Part shown: one piece after another, positions 29,299-38,403 of the stretch
How positions within the stretch are numbered: the stretch's first letter is position 1
How the letters are laid out: each line of letters begins with the position of its first letter
Source: Variovorax sp. OV329
GTDB taxonomy: Bacteria; Pseudomonadota; Gammaproteobacteria; Burkholderiales; Burkholderiaceae_C
Assembly (NCBI RefSeq): GCF_900114785.1
Contig: NZ_FOUG01000003.1
Span: 186,001-250,000, forward strand
Reading direction: 5' to 3'
DNA length: 64,000 nucleotides
Notes under the pieces: model-generated
What the model was told of the DNA's origin: nothing
Seen by the model: only the letters and a program-made list of their open reading frames with translations
Databases searched by the model: none
Position numbers and translations under genes: made by a program

Positions 29299-30291
29299 AT
29301 GACATCCCCCACCGGCCTGCGCGCCTCGCGGCGGCGCGCGCTGCTGCTTGCGCTCGCCATGGCCGCGGGCAGCGGCACGGCATTCGCGCAAAACAACTCA
29401 TCGCCCATGGGGCCGGTCAGGTTGGTCGTGGGCTACAGCGCCGGCGGCCCGGTGGATGCAGCCGCGCGCCTCGTCGCGCCCATCCTGCAGCGCGAGCTGG
29501 GCGTGCCGGTGCTGGTGGACAACAGGCCCGGTGCCAGCGGCTCGCTGGGCGGCGACGCGGTGGCGCGTGCTGCGCCGGACGGCAACACGCTGTTCTTCGC
29601 CGGCAGCCCCACCATCGTCATCAACCCCAACGTGCAGCGGCGCATGGCCTTCGACCCGATGAAGGACCTGCAGCCCGTCGCCTCGCTGGTGCAGACCACC
29701 AACGTGCTGGTGGTCGGCAAGGACCGGCCCTGGCGCAGCATGAACGAACTGCTGGCCTTCGCGCGCCAGCATCCGGGTGAGCTGACCTACGGCTCCGCCG
29801 GCACCGGCGGCACCAACCACCTGAGCGCGGCGCTGCTGGAGAAGATGAGCGGCACGCAGTTCACGCACGTGCCTTACAAGGGCAACGCGCCAGCCATGAC
29901 CGACCTCATCGGCGGGCAGATCGCCATGATGTTCGACGTGGTGGCCGGTGCACGGCCCTTCATCGCCAGCGGCAAGGTGCGGCCGCTGGCCGTCACCTCG
30001 CGCGATCGAAACCCGATGCTCCCGGACGTGCCGACCCTCATCGAGTCCGGCGTGAGCGGCTACGAGGTGCAGGGCTGGATGGGGCTGTACGCCCCGGCGG
30101 CCACGCCCAAGGCGATGGTCACCCGCCTGAACTTGGCGGTGCGCAAGGCGCTGGCCGACGAGGCGCTGCGCGCCAGGCTGGTGGAGCAGGGCTACGAGAT
30201 CTGGGACATCGGCCCCGAGCTGCTCGCCGAGAAGGCGCGCAAGGAGCGCGCCATGTGGGCGACGGTCTCCAAGGGCATCGAAACCGACTGA
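29299..30291 (+). CDS. Bug/TctC family tripartite tricarboxylate-type binding protein
   Basis: Periplasmic solute receptor of 330 residues. A signal peptide (ASRRRALLLALAMAAGS... cleaved near AFAQ at about residue 30) precedes the Bug signature RLVVGYSAGGPVDAAARLV, and VDNRPGASGSLGGDAVA is the standard ligand-loop motif. No TctA/TctB membrane genes are adjacent, as is common for the many orphan Bug receptors of Burkholderiales. It is followed after 13 bp by an acyl-CoA synthetase, so a carboxylic acid ligand is likely. Confidence 0.92.
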   Translation: MTSPTGLRASRRRALLLALAMAAGSGTAFAQNNSSPMGPVRLVVGYSAGGPVDAAARLVAPILQRELGVPVLVDNRPGASGSLGGDAVARAAPDGNTLFFAGSPTIVINPNVQRRMAFDPMKDLQPVASLVQTTNVLVVGKDRPWRSMNELLAFARQHPGELTYGSAGTGGTNHLSAALLEKMSGTQFTHVPYKGNAPAMTDLIGGQIAMMFDVVAGARPFIASGKVRPLAVTSRDRNPMLPDVPTLIESGVSGYEVQGWMGLYAPAATPKAMVTRLNLAVRKALADEALRARLVEQGYEIWDIGPELLAEKARKERAMWATVSKGIETD

Positions 30292-30304
30292 ACACGAAGC
30301 AAGC

Positions 30305-31843
30305 ATGACCGCATCCGCGCAAGCCCACCTGCCGCCGCCCGCCGGCACTGTCCGAACCCTGCACGAGGCCTTCGACCACTGGCGAGCCATCGACCCCGGG
30401 CGTGCCTTCCTGCACCTGCCGCAAGGCGACATCAGCTACGCGCAGCTGGGCGACATGGTCGACCTGCTGGCGCAGGAACTGCGCGACATCGGCGTGCAGC
30501 CTCGCGACCGCGTGCTGGCGGTGGCCGAGAACTGCGCCGAGCACATCGCCCTCATCCTGGCCTGCAGCCGCGTGGGCGCCTGGTCCTGCGGCGTGAACGC
30601 ACGCATGGCGCCGGCCGAGATCGAGCGCTTCGCCCGCACCAGCGACGCGCGCCTGGTCTACTTCAGCACCGCCGTGTCGGAAGACGCGCAGGCTCTTGCA
30701 CGGCGCCACGATGCGCGTCCATCCGCGCTGCCCGGCCTGCAGCGCAGCGCGCCGCGCGCCGATGCACGGCCCGAGCCCGGTCCGCACGCGCAAGGCGTGA
30801 TCGCCATGACCTTCAGCTCCGGCACCACCGGCCAGCCCAAGGCCGTGCTGATCCGGCACGGCGCGCTGCTGGACTTCGCCGAGGTCTCGCTGGACGTGCG
30901 CGCGCTGGGCCGCGACGACCGCTACTACGCCTTCGTGCCCATGACCCATGTGTTCGGCCTGGGCACGCTGTCGGCCGCGCTGCTCTCGGGCTGCAGCCTG
31001 GTGATGCGCTGGCGCTTCTCGGCCGAGGACCTGGTCGATGCGCTGGCCCACCAGCGCGTGTCGCTGCTGCAGGGTCCGGCCACGCTCTTCGCGCGCCTGC
31101 TCGACCATTTCGAGCGCCAGGGCGTGCGCCGGCTGGAAGCACCGCAGCTGCGCTACCTCTATGCCGGCGCCGAGCCGCTGGACCGGGCGCTCAAGCAGCG
31201 CATCGAGGCCTTCTTCGGCCAGCCCGTGCACCACGGCTACGGCAGCTCCGAGTCGCTGCTGGTGAGCCTGTCGCCGCTGGGCGAGTACCGCGAGGACGTG
31301 TCTGCCGGCCCGCTGATGAAGGGCATTGAATTGCGCGTGGTCGATGCCAAGGGCCAGGACGTGGCCCCCGGCCGGACCGGCGAGCTGTGGGTGCGCGGCC
31401 CCGGCGTGTCGCCCGGCTACTTCCGCGACGAGGAAGGCACGCGCAAGGCCTTCCTGCCGGGCGGCTGGTACGCCAGCGGCGACCTGGGCCGCATGGGCGA
31501 GGACGGCGAGCTGCGCATCGTCGGGCGCCTGAAGGAGATGATCATCCGATCGGGCTTCAACGTGTACCCCGCGGAGGTCGAGGCCGTGCTGAACGCCTTC
31601 GACGGCGTGGCGCATGCCGCGGTGGTCGGCCGGCCCGAGCCGGGCGGCAACGAGGAGGTGCTGGCCTTCGTGGTGCCGGGCCACGGCGTAGAGCTGCATG
31701 TGCCCGACATCCATGCCTTCATGCGCGAACAGCTTGCGCCCTACAAGCAGCCCTCGCGCATCTTCGTGGTCGACAGCCTGCCGACCACGGCCAGCGGCAA
31801 GGTCATGCGACAGGAGTTGCTCAAGGCGGTGCCGGCCGGCTGA
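30305..31843 (+). CDS. AMP-dependent acyl-CoA synthetase/ligase
   Basis: ANL-family adenylating enzyme of 512 residues that should activate a carboxylic acid as its CoA thioester. The P-loop is MTFSSGTTGQPKAV, the A5 motif is GYGSSE, the hinge region is YASGDLGRMGEDGELRIVGR, and the catalytic lysine lies in TTASGKVMRQ near the C-terminus. It is coupled to the Bug receptor gene (13 bp) and convergent with the ABC operon at 31850. The substrate acid is unknown. Confidence 0.9.
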   Translation: MTASAQAHLPPPAGTVRTLHEAFDHWRAIDPGRAFLHLPQGDISYAQLGDMVDLLAQELRDIGVQPRDRVLAVAENCAEHIALILACSRVGAWSCGVNARMAPAEIERFARTSDARLVYFSTAVSEDAQALARRHDARPSALPGLQRSAPRADARPEPGPHAQGVIAMTFSSGTTGQPKAVLIRHGALLDFAEVSLDVRALGRDDRYYAFVPMTHVFGLGTLSAALLSGCSLVMRWRFSAEDLVDALAHQRVSLLQGPATLFARLLDHFERQGVRRLEAPQLRYLYAGAEPLDRALKQRIEAFFGQPVHHGYGSSESLLVSLSPLGEYREDVSAGPLMKGIELRVVDAKGQDVAPGRTGELWVRGPGVSPGYFRDEEGTRKAFLPGGWYASGDLGRMGEDGELRIVGRLKEMIIRSGFNVYPAEVEAVLNAFDGVAHAAVVGRPEPGGNEEVLAFVVPGHGVELHVPDIHAFMREQLAPYKQPSRIFVVDSLPTTASGKVMRQELLKAVPAG

Positions 31844-31849
31844 GGCGGC

Positions 31850-32923
31850 TCAGTTCAGCCGCAGCCCGCTCCCCGCATCGAACACATGCGCCAGCGCCGC
31901 CTGCGGCTGCAGCCGCAGCAGTTCGCCGGGCCGCGCGGCGATGCGCTCGCGCAACTGCGCCACCACCTCGTGGCCGGCCACGCGCAGTGCCACCTGCGTG
32001 TCAGAGCCGGTGGGCTCCACCACGCGCACCTCGGCGGCCACGCCTTCGTCGCTGTCGCCCACCAGCGCGAAGTGCTCGGGCCGCGCGCCGTAGACCACGC
32101 GCGCGCCGTGCTTGGCACGCGGCGCATGCGGCAGCGGCAGCTTCAGGCCGTCGTCGGTCAGCACATGCGGCGCGCCTTCGAGCTGCAGCCGGCCCGGGAT
32201 GAAGTTCATGGACGGCGAGCCGATGAAGCCGGCCACGAAGGCGTTGCCCGGCCGGTCGTACAGATCCAGCGGCGTGCCCACCTGCTCGATGCGCCCGTCC
32301 TTGAGCACCACGATGCGGTCGGCCAGCGTCATCGCCTCCACCTGGTCGTGCGTGACATAGACGGTGGTGGTGCCCAGTCGCTGGTGCAGCGCCTTGATCT
32401 CGGTGCGCACCTGCACGCGCAGCTTGGCGTCCAGGTTGGACAGCGGCTCGTCGAACAGGAAGGCCTGCGGCCGGCGCAGGATGGCGCGGCCCATGGCCAC
32501 GCGCTGGCGCTGGCCGCCCGAGAGCTGGCCGGGCTTGCGCTCCAGCAACGGCGACAGCCCCAGGATGCCCGCCACCTCGGCCACGCGCGAACGGATCTCG
32601 GCCGGTTTGATCTTCTGCAGCCGCAGCGAGAAGCCCAGGTTGTCGGCCACCGTCATGTGCGGATAGAGCGCGTAGTTCTGGAACACCATCGCGATGTCGC
32701 GGTCGCGCGGCGCCACCGAGTCGATGCGGCGGTCGCCCAGCAGGATCTCGCCGCCGCTGGTTTCCTCCAGCCCCGCGATCATGCGCAGCAGCGTGGACTT
32801 GCCGCAGCCCGAAGGCCCGACCAGGGCGACGAACTCGCCGTCCCCGATGTGCAGGTCGATGCCGTGCACCACCGTGTTCTTCGCATAACGCTTGCTGAGT
32901 TGTCGCAGTTCGATGCTTGCCAT
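31850..32923 (-). CDS. Sugar-type ABC transporter ATP-binding protein (MalK/UgpC family)
   Basis: ATPase of 357 residues. Walker A is GPSGCGKST near residue 38, the signature is LSGGQRQRVAMGRA, Walker B is AFLFDEPLSNLDAKLR, and the H-loop is VTHDQVEAMTLADR. A C-terminal TOBE-type regulatory domain follows from about residue 240. It is the last gene of the minus-strand operon: binding protein, two permeases, ATPase. The start ATG gives MASIELRQLSKRY with an AGAGAAAAGAC leader. The imported compound is not a confirmed sugar because the operon also holds a TauD-type dioxygenase. Confidence 0.94.
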   Translation of the reverse strand: MASIELRQLSKRYAKNTVVHGIDLHIGDGEFVALVGPSGCGKSTLLRMIAGLEETSGGEILLGDRRIDSVAPRDRDIAMVFQNYALYPHMTVADNLGFSLRLQKIKPAEIRSRVAEVAGILGLSPLLERKPGQLSGGQRQRVAMGRAILRRPQAFLFDEPLSNLDAKLRVQVRTEIKALHQRLGTTTVYVTHDQVEAMTLADRIVVLKDGRIEQVGTPLDLYDRPGNAFVAGFIGSPSMNFIPGRLQLEGAPHVLTDDGLKLPLPHAPRAKHGARVVYGARPEHFALVGDSDEGVAAEVRVVEPTGSDTQVALRVAGHEVVAQLRERIAARPGELLRLQPQAALAHVFDAGSGLRLN

Positions 32924-32940
32924 GTCTTTTCTCTCTCGTT

Positions 32941-33918
32941 TCAGTCCTTGAGTCCGCCGGCGGTGAGACCCTGCACCAGCCACTTGCGCACCACCAGCGT
33001 GAACACCACCACCGGCGCCATCACCAGCGTGCCGGCGGCGGCGATGCGGCCCCACTCCCATCCTTCGTACTGCAGGAAATTGACGATGGCGACCGGTGCG
33101 GTGATGGCCTCGGTGCGCGTGAGGATCAGCGCGTAGAAGAAGTCGTTCCACGAGAACACGAAGCACAGCACCGCCGTGGCCGCCAGGCCCGGCGCGGCCA
33201 GCGGCAGGGTTACGCGCCAGAAGGCTTCCCACACGCCGCAGCCGTCGATGTAGGCCGCTTCTTCCAGCGCGGGCGGCACGGCCTCGAAGAAGGTCTGCAT
33301 CAGCCAGATGACGATGGCCAGGTTGAAGGTGAGGTAGACGATGGCCAGGCCGATCACCGTGTCCTGCAGCCCCAGCCAGCGGTAGGCCAGGAAGAAGGGA
33401 ATGGTGAAGGCGATGGGCGGCGCCATGCGCGTCACCAGGATCCACAGCGCCACCTGCGAGCGCGCCTTGAAGTTCCAGCGCGCGAGTGCGTAGGCCGCCG
33501 GCACGCCGATGGCCAGCGAGAGCCCGGTGGACAGCAGGCTCACCAGCAGGCTGTTGCCGAAGGAGCGCAGGAAGTTGCCCTGGAGCAGCCCGGCGAAGGA
33601 AGCGAGCGTGGGGGTGAACCACAGCGAGTCGCTGAAGATGTCGTTCTCCGGCCGCAGCGCGAGCTGCACCAGCCACAGGAAGGGGAACATCAGCACCAGC
33701 AGCAGCGCGACGGCGGCCGCGCTGCGCGCATGCCGGCGAGCGAAGCGCGCGATGCTTCTTCCAGTTGCACCGATCCATGCCGGCGGCGCGAAACGCCAGG
33801 GCGTGCCCGGTGCCACGGGTTCGGACGTGCCACCAGCGGGCAGGGCGCTGGTGAGCGGGCTCCACGCCAGGGCCTGCGCGCGTTCCAGGTCGTCGAAGCG
33901 TGGGTTAGCTGTGTTCAT
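32941..33918 (-). CDS. Sugar-type ABC transporter permease, MalG family
   Basis: Inner-membrane permease of 325 residues, longer than usual because of a roughly 65-residue hydrophilic N-terminal tail before the first membrane span. The EAA loop is EEAAYIDGCGVWEAFWRVTL, and the C-terminus is KWLVQGLTAGGLKD. It overlaps the upstream permease gene by 14 bp and precedes the ATPase by 17 bp. A shorter form starting later in the tail is possible, but no better ribosome site was found. Confidence 0.9.
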   Translation of the reverse strand: MNTANPRFDDLERAQALAWSPLTSALPAGGTSEPVAPGTPWRFAPPAWIGATGRSIARFARRHARSAAAVALLLVLMFPFLWLVQLALRPENDIFSDSLWFTPTLASFAGLLQGNFLRSFGNSLLVSLLSTGLSLAIGVPAAYALARWNFKARSQVALWILVTRMAPPIAFTIPFFLAYRWLGLQDTVIGLAIVYLTFNLAIVIWLMQTFFEAVPPALEEAAYIDGCGVWEAFWRVTLPLAAPGLAATAVLCFVFSWNDFFYALILTRTEAITAPVAIVNFLQYEGWEWGRIAAAGTLVMAPVVVFTLVVRKWLVQGLTAGGLKD

Positions 33919-34816
33919 GGTGGCGGTTCCATCCCAGGCGGCTCACCAGCGCGGCCAGCGCAAACACGCCGGCCAGGATCACCATGGCGATCGCGCTGGC
34001 GTAGCCCCAGTAGGAGAAGTTGAAGGCCTGGATGAAGCCGTAGTAGTTGGTGACCTCGGTCACGGTGCCTGGCCCGCCGTTGGTCAGCACGTAGATCAGC
34101 GGAAAGGCCTTGAAGCTGTCGATCAATCGGAACAGCGCGCAGACCACCAGCACCGGGCGCAGGTGCGGCAGCACGATGAAGCGGAACAGCTGCCAGCGGT
34201 TGGCGCCGTCCAGGCGCGCTGCCTCGATGGGGCTTTGCGGCACCATCTGCAGGGCCGCCAGCACCATCAGCATGGTGAAGGGGAACCATTGCCAGGTGTC
34301 GGCCACGCTGAGCGCCCACAAGGCCGTGTCCGGGTTGGCGATGAGCGAGGAGAAGGGCGCGCCCAGCGCCTCGGCCGCGCGGTGCAGCGGGCTGATGTCG
34401 GGCGTGTACAGGATCTTCCAGATCAGCGCCACCACGATGGGCGGCAGCACCATCGGGATGAGGAAGGCCGCCCGCGTGGCCGCGAGGATGCGCGAGGGCC
34501 CGTGCAGGAGCAGCGCAATGCCCAGGCCCAGGGCGACCTGCAGCGTCACGCTCGATACGGACAGCTTGAGCTGCGTACCGATCGAGTCGAGGAAGCGCTT
34601 GTCCTCCAGCAGGTGGCGGTAGTTCACGAGCGGATCGTCGAAGCGGAAGCTGGCCAGCGGATCGGTGAGGCTCAGCGGCGTGAGGCTGGCCACGAGTAGC
34701 GCCACGGCCGGCACCAGCGTGATGGCGACCAGCACCACCAGCGATGGCGCCAGGCCGACGAGGAAGGCGCGGCGGCGCTCGGCCTGCCAGCTGGCGGCCG
34801 CAAGGGGCGGGGACAT
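33905..34816 (-). CDS. Sugar-type ABC transporter permease, MalF family
   Basis: Inner-membrane permease of 303 residues with about six hydrophobic segments, the first near residues 18-42. The EAA loop reads EAARLDGANRWQLFRFIVL and the periplasmic segment YVLTNGGPGTVTEVTNYYG is typical. It follows the binding protein gene by 12 bp and overlaps the second permease gene by 14 bp, implying coupled translation. Confidence 0.92.
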   Translation of the reverse strand: MSPPLAAASWQAERRRAFLVGLAPSLVVLVAITLVPAVALLVASLTPLSLTDPLASFRFDDPLVNYRHLLEDKRFLDSIGTQLKLSVSSVTLQVALGLGIALLLHGPSRILAATRAAFLIPMVLPPIVVALIWKILYTPDISPLHRAAEALGAPFSSLIANPDTALWALSVADTWQWFPFTMLMVLAALQMVPQSPIEAARLDGANRWQLFRFIVLPHLRPVLVVCALFRLIDSFKAFPLIYVLTNGGPGTVTEVTNYYGFIQAFNFSYWGYASAIAMVILAGVFALAALVSRLGWNRHHEHS

Positions 34817-34828
34817 CGCGGCCTCCCG

Positions 34829-36169
34829 CTACAGGCTCAGGCCCGAACGCTTGAGCTCGGCGATGGAGGCCGCCTGCGCCTGCTGCATGGCCTGCTTCGC
34901 CGACAGCTGCTTCGTGGCCACCAGCTCGATCGCCTTGTTGATCTGCTGGTCCACCTGCGGATAGACCGACACGGTGCGGTACTTCATGTGGCCGGTCTTC
35001 GATGCCAGCTCGATGGAGTCCTGCGCGAGCTTGGCCAGGTCGGTGCCGTTGATGTTCTGGCGCGCGCGGAACTCGGGCAGCTCCAGGTCCGACTTGCGCG
35101 CCGGCGATCCGTAGCCCGCCAGCACGGCCCTGTGCGTGGTCTGCTTGGACAGCGCCCAGGCGATGAAAGCCCAGGCCGCCTCCTTGTTCTTCGAGCCGGC
35201 CGGAATGCCCAGGCCGTGCACGGCGGTGCCGGGAAAGCGCCCCGCCGGGCCCTTGGGCACCAGGCCGAACTTGACCGTCTTGATGGTCTTGCTTGTGGCC
35301 GGGTCGCCCAGCTGCGCCAGGTAGAGCTGGCCCTGGTCGGTGAAGTTGACGCGGCCCTGCTTGAGCGACTGGATCACCTGGTCGGGTGTGTAGGTGACCG
35401 CGCCATCGGGGCCGAACTCGCGCAGCAGGTTGCCGTAGTAGTCGGCCGCGGCGATGGCCTCGGGCGTGTCGAGAGTGGGAAAGAGGTCGTCCGGCGCCTT
35501 GCGGAACACGTCGCCGCCGAAGGCATGCAGGTAGGGCACGAAGGTCCAGCCGTAGTGGTTGTCGGCCACGAAGCCGGCCACGCGCTCTTTCTTGTTCACC
35601 GCGCGCAGCACCTTGAGCAGGTCGTCGGTGCTGTCCGGAAACTCCAGGCCCGCGGCCTGCACCAGGTCGAAGCGAGACGATGCGGTGAGCAGCGCCTCGG
35701 CCGTCCATGGCACGCCGTAGAGCTTGCCGTCGCGGCCCGTCTCCGGTGCGCGTGCGCCGGGCAGGAAGTCGTTCAGATCGAAGTCGGCCGGCGTGAGGTT
35801 GGGGTTGCGCAGGTAGTCGTCCAGCGGCGTGAGCCAGCCCGAGTTGATCCAGCGGCTTGAGTAGATGAAGGTGATGTTCACCACGTCGTAGGCCGAGCCG
35901 CGGGTGGAGAGTTCCAGGTCCACGCGCTGGTTGTAGACCGGGAAGGAGGGCGCGTCGAAATTCACCTTGGCGCCGGTGAGCGCCTCGAACTCCGGCAGCA
36001 CCTGCTGCAGGAACTTGGGGTAGGCGGCGCTGAAGGTCGACACGTTGAGCGTGACCCCGGCGAACTTCTTGGCACCACCGCCTTGCGCGAAGGCGCGCGA
36101 GGCGGGTAGCAGGGCACCGGCGCCCAGGGCGGCCCCGGCGGCAAGGAACTGGCGGCGTTGTTGCGTCAT
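34829..36169 (-). CDS. Extracellular solute-binding protein family 1 (Tat-exported)
   Basis: Periplasmic binding protein of 446 residues. The N-terminus TQQRRQFLAAGAALGAGALL is a twin-arginine signal, cleaved near SRAFAQ. The mature part has family-1 sugar-binding segments (FEALTGAKVNFDAP; LYGVPWTAEALL; FVADNHYGWTFVPYLHAFGG). It heads the ABC transporter genes, and the TauD-like dioxygenase gene lies 26 bp upstream. Ligand unknown: family-1 proteins bind sugars and glycerol phosphates, yet the dioxygenase suggests a sulfonate, sulfate ester or aryloxyacid-like compound. Confidence 0.9.
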   Translation of the reverse strand: MTQQRRQFLAAGAALGAGALLPASRAFAQGGGAKKFAGVTLNVSTFSAAYPKFLQQVLPEFEALTGAKVNFDAPSFPVYNQRVDLELSTRGSAYDVVNITFIYSSRWINSGWLTPLDDYLRNPNLTPADFDLNDFLPGARAPETGRDGKLYGVPWTAEALLTASSRFDLVQAAGLEFPDSTDDLLKVLRAVNKKERVAGFVADNHYGWTFVPYLHAFGGDVFRKAPDDLFPTLDTPEAIAAADYYGNLLREFGPDGAVTYTPDQVIQSLKQGRVNFTDQGQLYLAQLGDPATSKTIKTVKFGLVPKGPAGRFPGTAVHGLGIPAGSKNKEAAWAFIAWALSKQTTHRAVLAGYGSPARKSDLELPEFRARQNINGTDLAKLAQDSIELASKTGHMKYRTVSVYPQVDQQINKAIELVATKQLSAKQAMQQAQAASIAELKRSGLSL

Positions 36170-36195
36170 GGCAGGCGTCTCTTCCTTCGATGGAT

Positions 36196-37182
36196 TCAGG
36201 CGCTCTGCGCGATCACCTGGCGGATCTGCTCGTCGTTCACCGCCTCGGGCCGCGTGCGGGTGCGGCTGCGGGTGCCGTCCACCGACACGGCCGCGACGCC
36301 CTCCACCGTGACGCGGCGCACGACGCGTGGCTGGTTGCCGTAGTCGTTGATGGCGTAGTGCTGCGTGGCGCGGTTGTCCCAGATGGCGACGTCGTCCTGG
36401 CGCCAGCTCCAGCGCACCGTGTTCTCCAGGCGGATCACGCGGTTCTGCAGGATCTCGAAGATGCGCGCCGACTCGGCGCTCGACAGGCCCGAGATGCGCT
36501 TGATGAAGTGGCCCAGCAGCAGCGCACGTTCGCCGGTCTCGGGGTGCACGTGCACGATGGGGTGCTCGGCCTCGAACACCGCGGAGACGAACACCTTCTG
36601 GTGGTGCGCGATGCGGCTGGGGTCGATGTCGGCGCGCTGGGCCCCGTAGTCGTAGTCGTTGCTGTGCACCGCCCACAGGCGTTCGGCCAGTTGCTTCAGG
36701 TGCTCGGGCAGGCCTTCGTAGGCGGCGGCGGTATTGGCCCACACGGTGTCGCCGCCGTAGGCCGGAATGGTCACGCCGCGCAGGATCGAGACCTTCGGGA
36801 AGGCATCGATGAAGGTCACGTCGGTGTGCCACGAGTCGGCGCGTCCACCGCCCTTGGAGGCATCGAGCTCGAAGATGCGCGTGCCTTCGCGCGCCGGCAC
36901 CGTGGGGTGCGCCACCGTCTTGCCGAAGCGCGCGCCGAAGGCCTGGTGTTCGGCGTCGTCCAGGTGGCCCTGGCCGCGCAGGAAGACCACCTTGTGCTTG
37001 AGCAGGGCCGCGTTCAATTCAGCGAAGACCGCGTCGTCGAGCGAGCCCGAGAGCTTCAGGTCATGGATCTCCGCGCCGATGCGCCCGGCAATGCGGCGCA
37101 CGCCGATCTTCGTGAAGTCGCTGTCGAAGGCGGCTTCGTCGAAAAGATGTTGCGGGGTGCTTTGTTGTGCGGTGGTGGTCAA
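36196..37182 (-). CDS. TauD/TfdA family Fe(II)/2-oxoglutarate dioxygenase
   Basis: Non-haem iron dioxygenase of 328 residues. The facial triad is visible: HTD in ADSWHTDVTF and the distal His in NRATQHYAIND, followed by the 2-oxoglutarate Arg in RVVRRV. I place the start at TTG 37182 because GGAG lies 6 nt upstream; an in-frame ATG at 37227 would add 15 residues and leave no ribosome site. Family members hydroxylate taurine, alkyl sulfates or 2,4-D. It leads the operon containing a sugar-type ABC transporter, an uncommon pairing. Confidence 0.88.
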   Translation of the reverse strand: MTTTAQQSTPQHLFDEAAFDSDFTKIGVRRIAGRIGAEIHDLKLSGSLDDAVFAELNAALLKHKVVFLRGQGHLDDAEHQAFGARFGKTVAHPTVPAREGTRIFELDASKGGGRADSWHTDVTFIDAFPKVSILRGVTIPAYGGDTVWANTAAAYEGLPEHLKQLAERLWAVHSNDYDYGAQRADIDPSRIAHHQKVFVSAVFEAEHPIVHVHPETGERALLLGHFIKRISGLSSAESARIFEILQNRVIRLENTVRWSWRQDDVAIWDNRATQHYAINDYGNQPRVVRRVTVEGVAAVSVDGTRSRTRTRPEAVNDEQIRQVIAQSA

Positions 37183-37282
37183 GGTGCGCTCCGAGGAAAT
37201 GGGTTCGAAGCGACGGACTCTAGGCAAGGGGCCTTATCCAGGGAACGAATGAATTTCGATTAGCAAAGGACGGAATCATCCA

Positions 37283-38272
37283 ATGGCGCCAAGGACATTT
37301 GGGTTCTTAGCTTCTGCCAATGGCATGGACGCCGGTCCACATCCTTTACGCCACCTTCACATGCCGGACAAACTTCGGGCGGCGTTCGATAGTGCAATCC
37401 CCTGCATGTCCGATGCAACCGTCTTCCTGCAGCTGCGCTTCTGGGCCCTGGTGCTGTTCTCGGTGGTGTTGCCCGCGGCCATCTTCGTCACGCTGTTCGT
37501 GAGGCGCGAGTTCTCGAAGACGACCGTGCTCGTCTTCGGGCTGCTGCTCGTCGGGCTGGCGGCCGTGGACATCTTCCTGCTGCACGCGCTGTCGGTCTCC
37601 GCGCGCAGAACGCCTTCGCTCGCCGACGACATTGCGTTCGCGTCGGAGCTTTCCATTGCGCTGTACATCCTGCCGGCGGCCTTCGGAACCCTGGGCCTGA
37701 ACATGGTGTCGCACGTGCTGATGCACTACCTGAAGCAGAAGGAGCAGCGCTTCGATGCGCACCTTCCGTCTCCGGCAACTGCGGACCTGCCACTCTTGAG
37801 TGCCCCGGCGAAGCGGGGATTGCGCATGCACACGCCCAGGCGCGTGCACCGGGCGCGAAGCCGTTCCTGGTCTTCTCGAAGCAGATGGCGCAGCAGCGGC
37901 AGGACTGATCGACCTATGCCGCCGCCTACGACGACAAGGCCTTGTCCGGCTGATCAGTCCATACGCTCACGTCGCCATTCGCCTGCGACGCTCGAGCAAC
38001 TCGAACATGCCCATGCCTGCCAGCATTGCGGCCACGAAGACCAGGGCCTTGGCTTCACCCATCCCCACCGATACGAGCGCCGGGCCGGGACAGAAACCCG
38101 CGACGCCCCAGCCCATCCCGAAGAGCGCGCTTCCGCCAAGCAGGCGGCGGTCGATATTGCGCGCCGAGGGAAGCCGCATGGGCGCGCCCAGCAGGGACAC
38201 GGTGCGCCGGGCGGCCACCGCGAAGGCGACCAGGCCGACGGCGATGGCGCCGCCCATGACGAATGCCAGTGA
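37283..38272 (+). CDS. Hypothetical membrane protein with implausible 3' extension
   Basis: The frame encodes three clear hydrophobic segments at roughly residues 50-72, 80-105 and 122-148 (for example FWALVLFSVVLPAAIFVTLF and LYILPAAFGTLGLNMVSHVL). The translation start is uncertain: ATG codons at 37283, 37361 and 37406 are possible. After about 37800 the frame becomes rich in Arg/Ser/His and runs antisense for 300 bp through the YedE-type gene, which is unlike a real protein. A frameshift or loss of the original stop near 37790 is likely. I do not recognise the family. Confidence 0.45.
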   Translation: MAPRTFGFLASANGMDAGPHPLRHLHMPDKLRAAFDSAIPCMSDATVFLQLRFWALVLFSVVLPAAIFVTLFVRREFSKTTVLVFGLLLVGLAAVDIFLLHALSVSARRTPSLADDIAFASELSIALYILPAAFGTLGLNMVSHVLMHYLKQKEQRFDAHLPSPATADLPLLSAPAKRGLRMHTPRRVHRARSRSWSSRSRWRSSGRTDRPMPPPTTTRPCPADQSIRSRRHSPATLEQLEHAHACQHCGHEDQGLGFTHPHRYERRAGTETRDAPAHPEERASAKQAAVDIARRGKPHGRAQQGHGAPGGHREGDQADGDGAAHDECQ

Positions 38273-38392
38273 TGGATCCCAGCGGCCGGCCACGTCCAGG
38301 AAGCCGAGCACCTTCGCCGGATTGGCCATGCCCGAGACGATGAGCCCCAGGCCGAAGACCAAGCCGGCGAGCAGCGAAGCAAGAAGCGCCAT
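37967..38392 (-). CDS. YeeE/YedE (DUF6691) transporter, second half-protein
   Basis: Inner-membrane protein of 141 residues with about four hydrophobic segments. The family motif FGLGLIVSGMANPAKVLGFLD is near the N-terminus and a second signature, GWGVAGFCPGPALVSVG with a conserved cysteine, lies near residue 100. YeeE/YedE proteins transport thiosulfate or other sulfur species. This is the second of two small adjacent genes that together equal one full transporter. ATG 38392 follows GAGGA, 11 bp after the first gene. Confidence 0.88.
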   Translation of the reverse strand: MALLASLLAGLVFGLGLIVSGMANPAKVLGFLDVAGRWDPSLAFVMGGAIAVGLVAFAVAARRTVSLLGAPMRLPSARNIDRRLLGGSALFGMGWGVAGFCPGPALVSVGMGEAKALVFVAAMLAGMGMFELLERRRRMAT

Positions 38393-38403
38393 GGCCGAAG
38401 TCC

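Noticed and set aside
29299..29400. Twin-arginine signal in the first Bug receptor (SRRRALL)
   Set aside because: The motif lacks the usual Phe-Leu-Lys and the hydrophobic core is strong, so an ordinary Sec signal is more likely.
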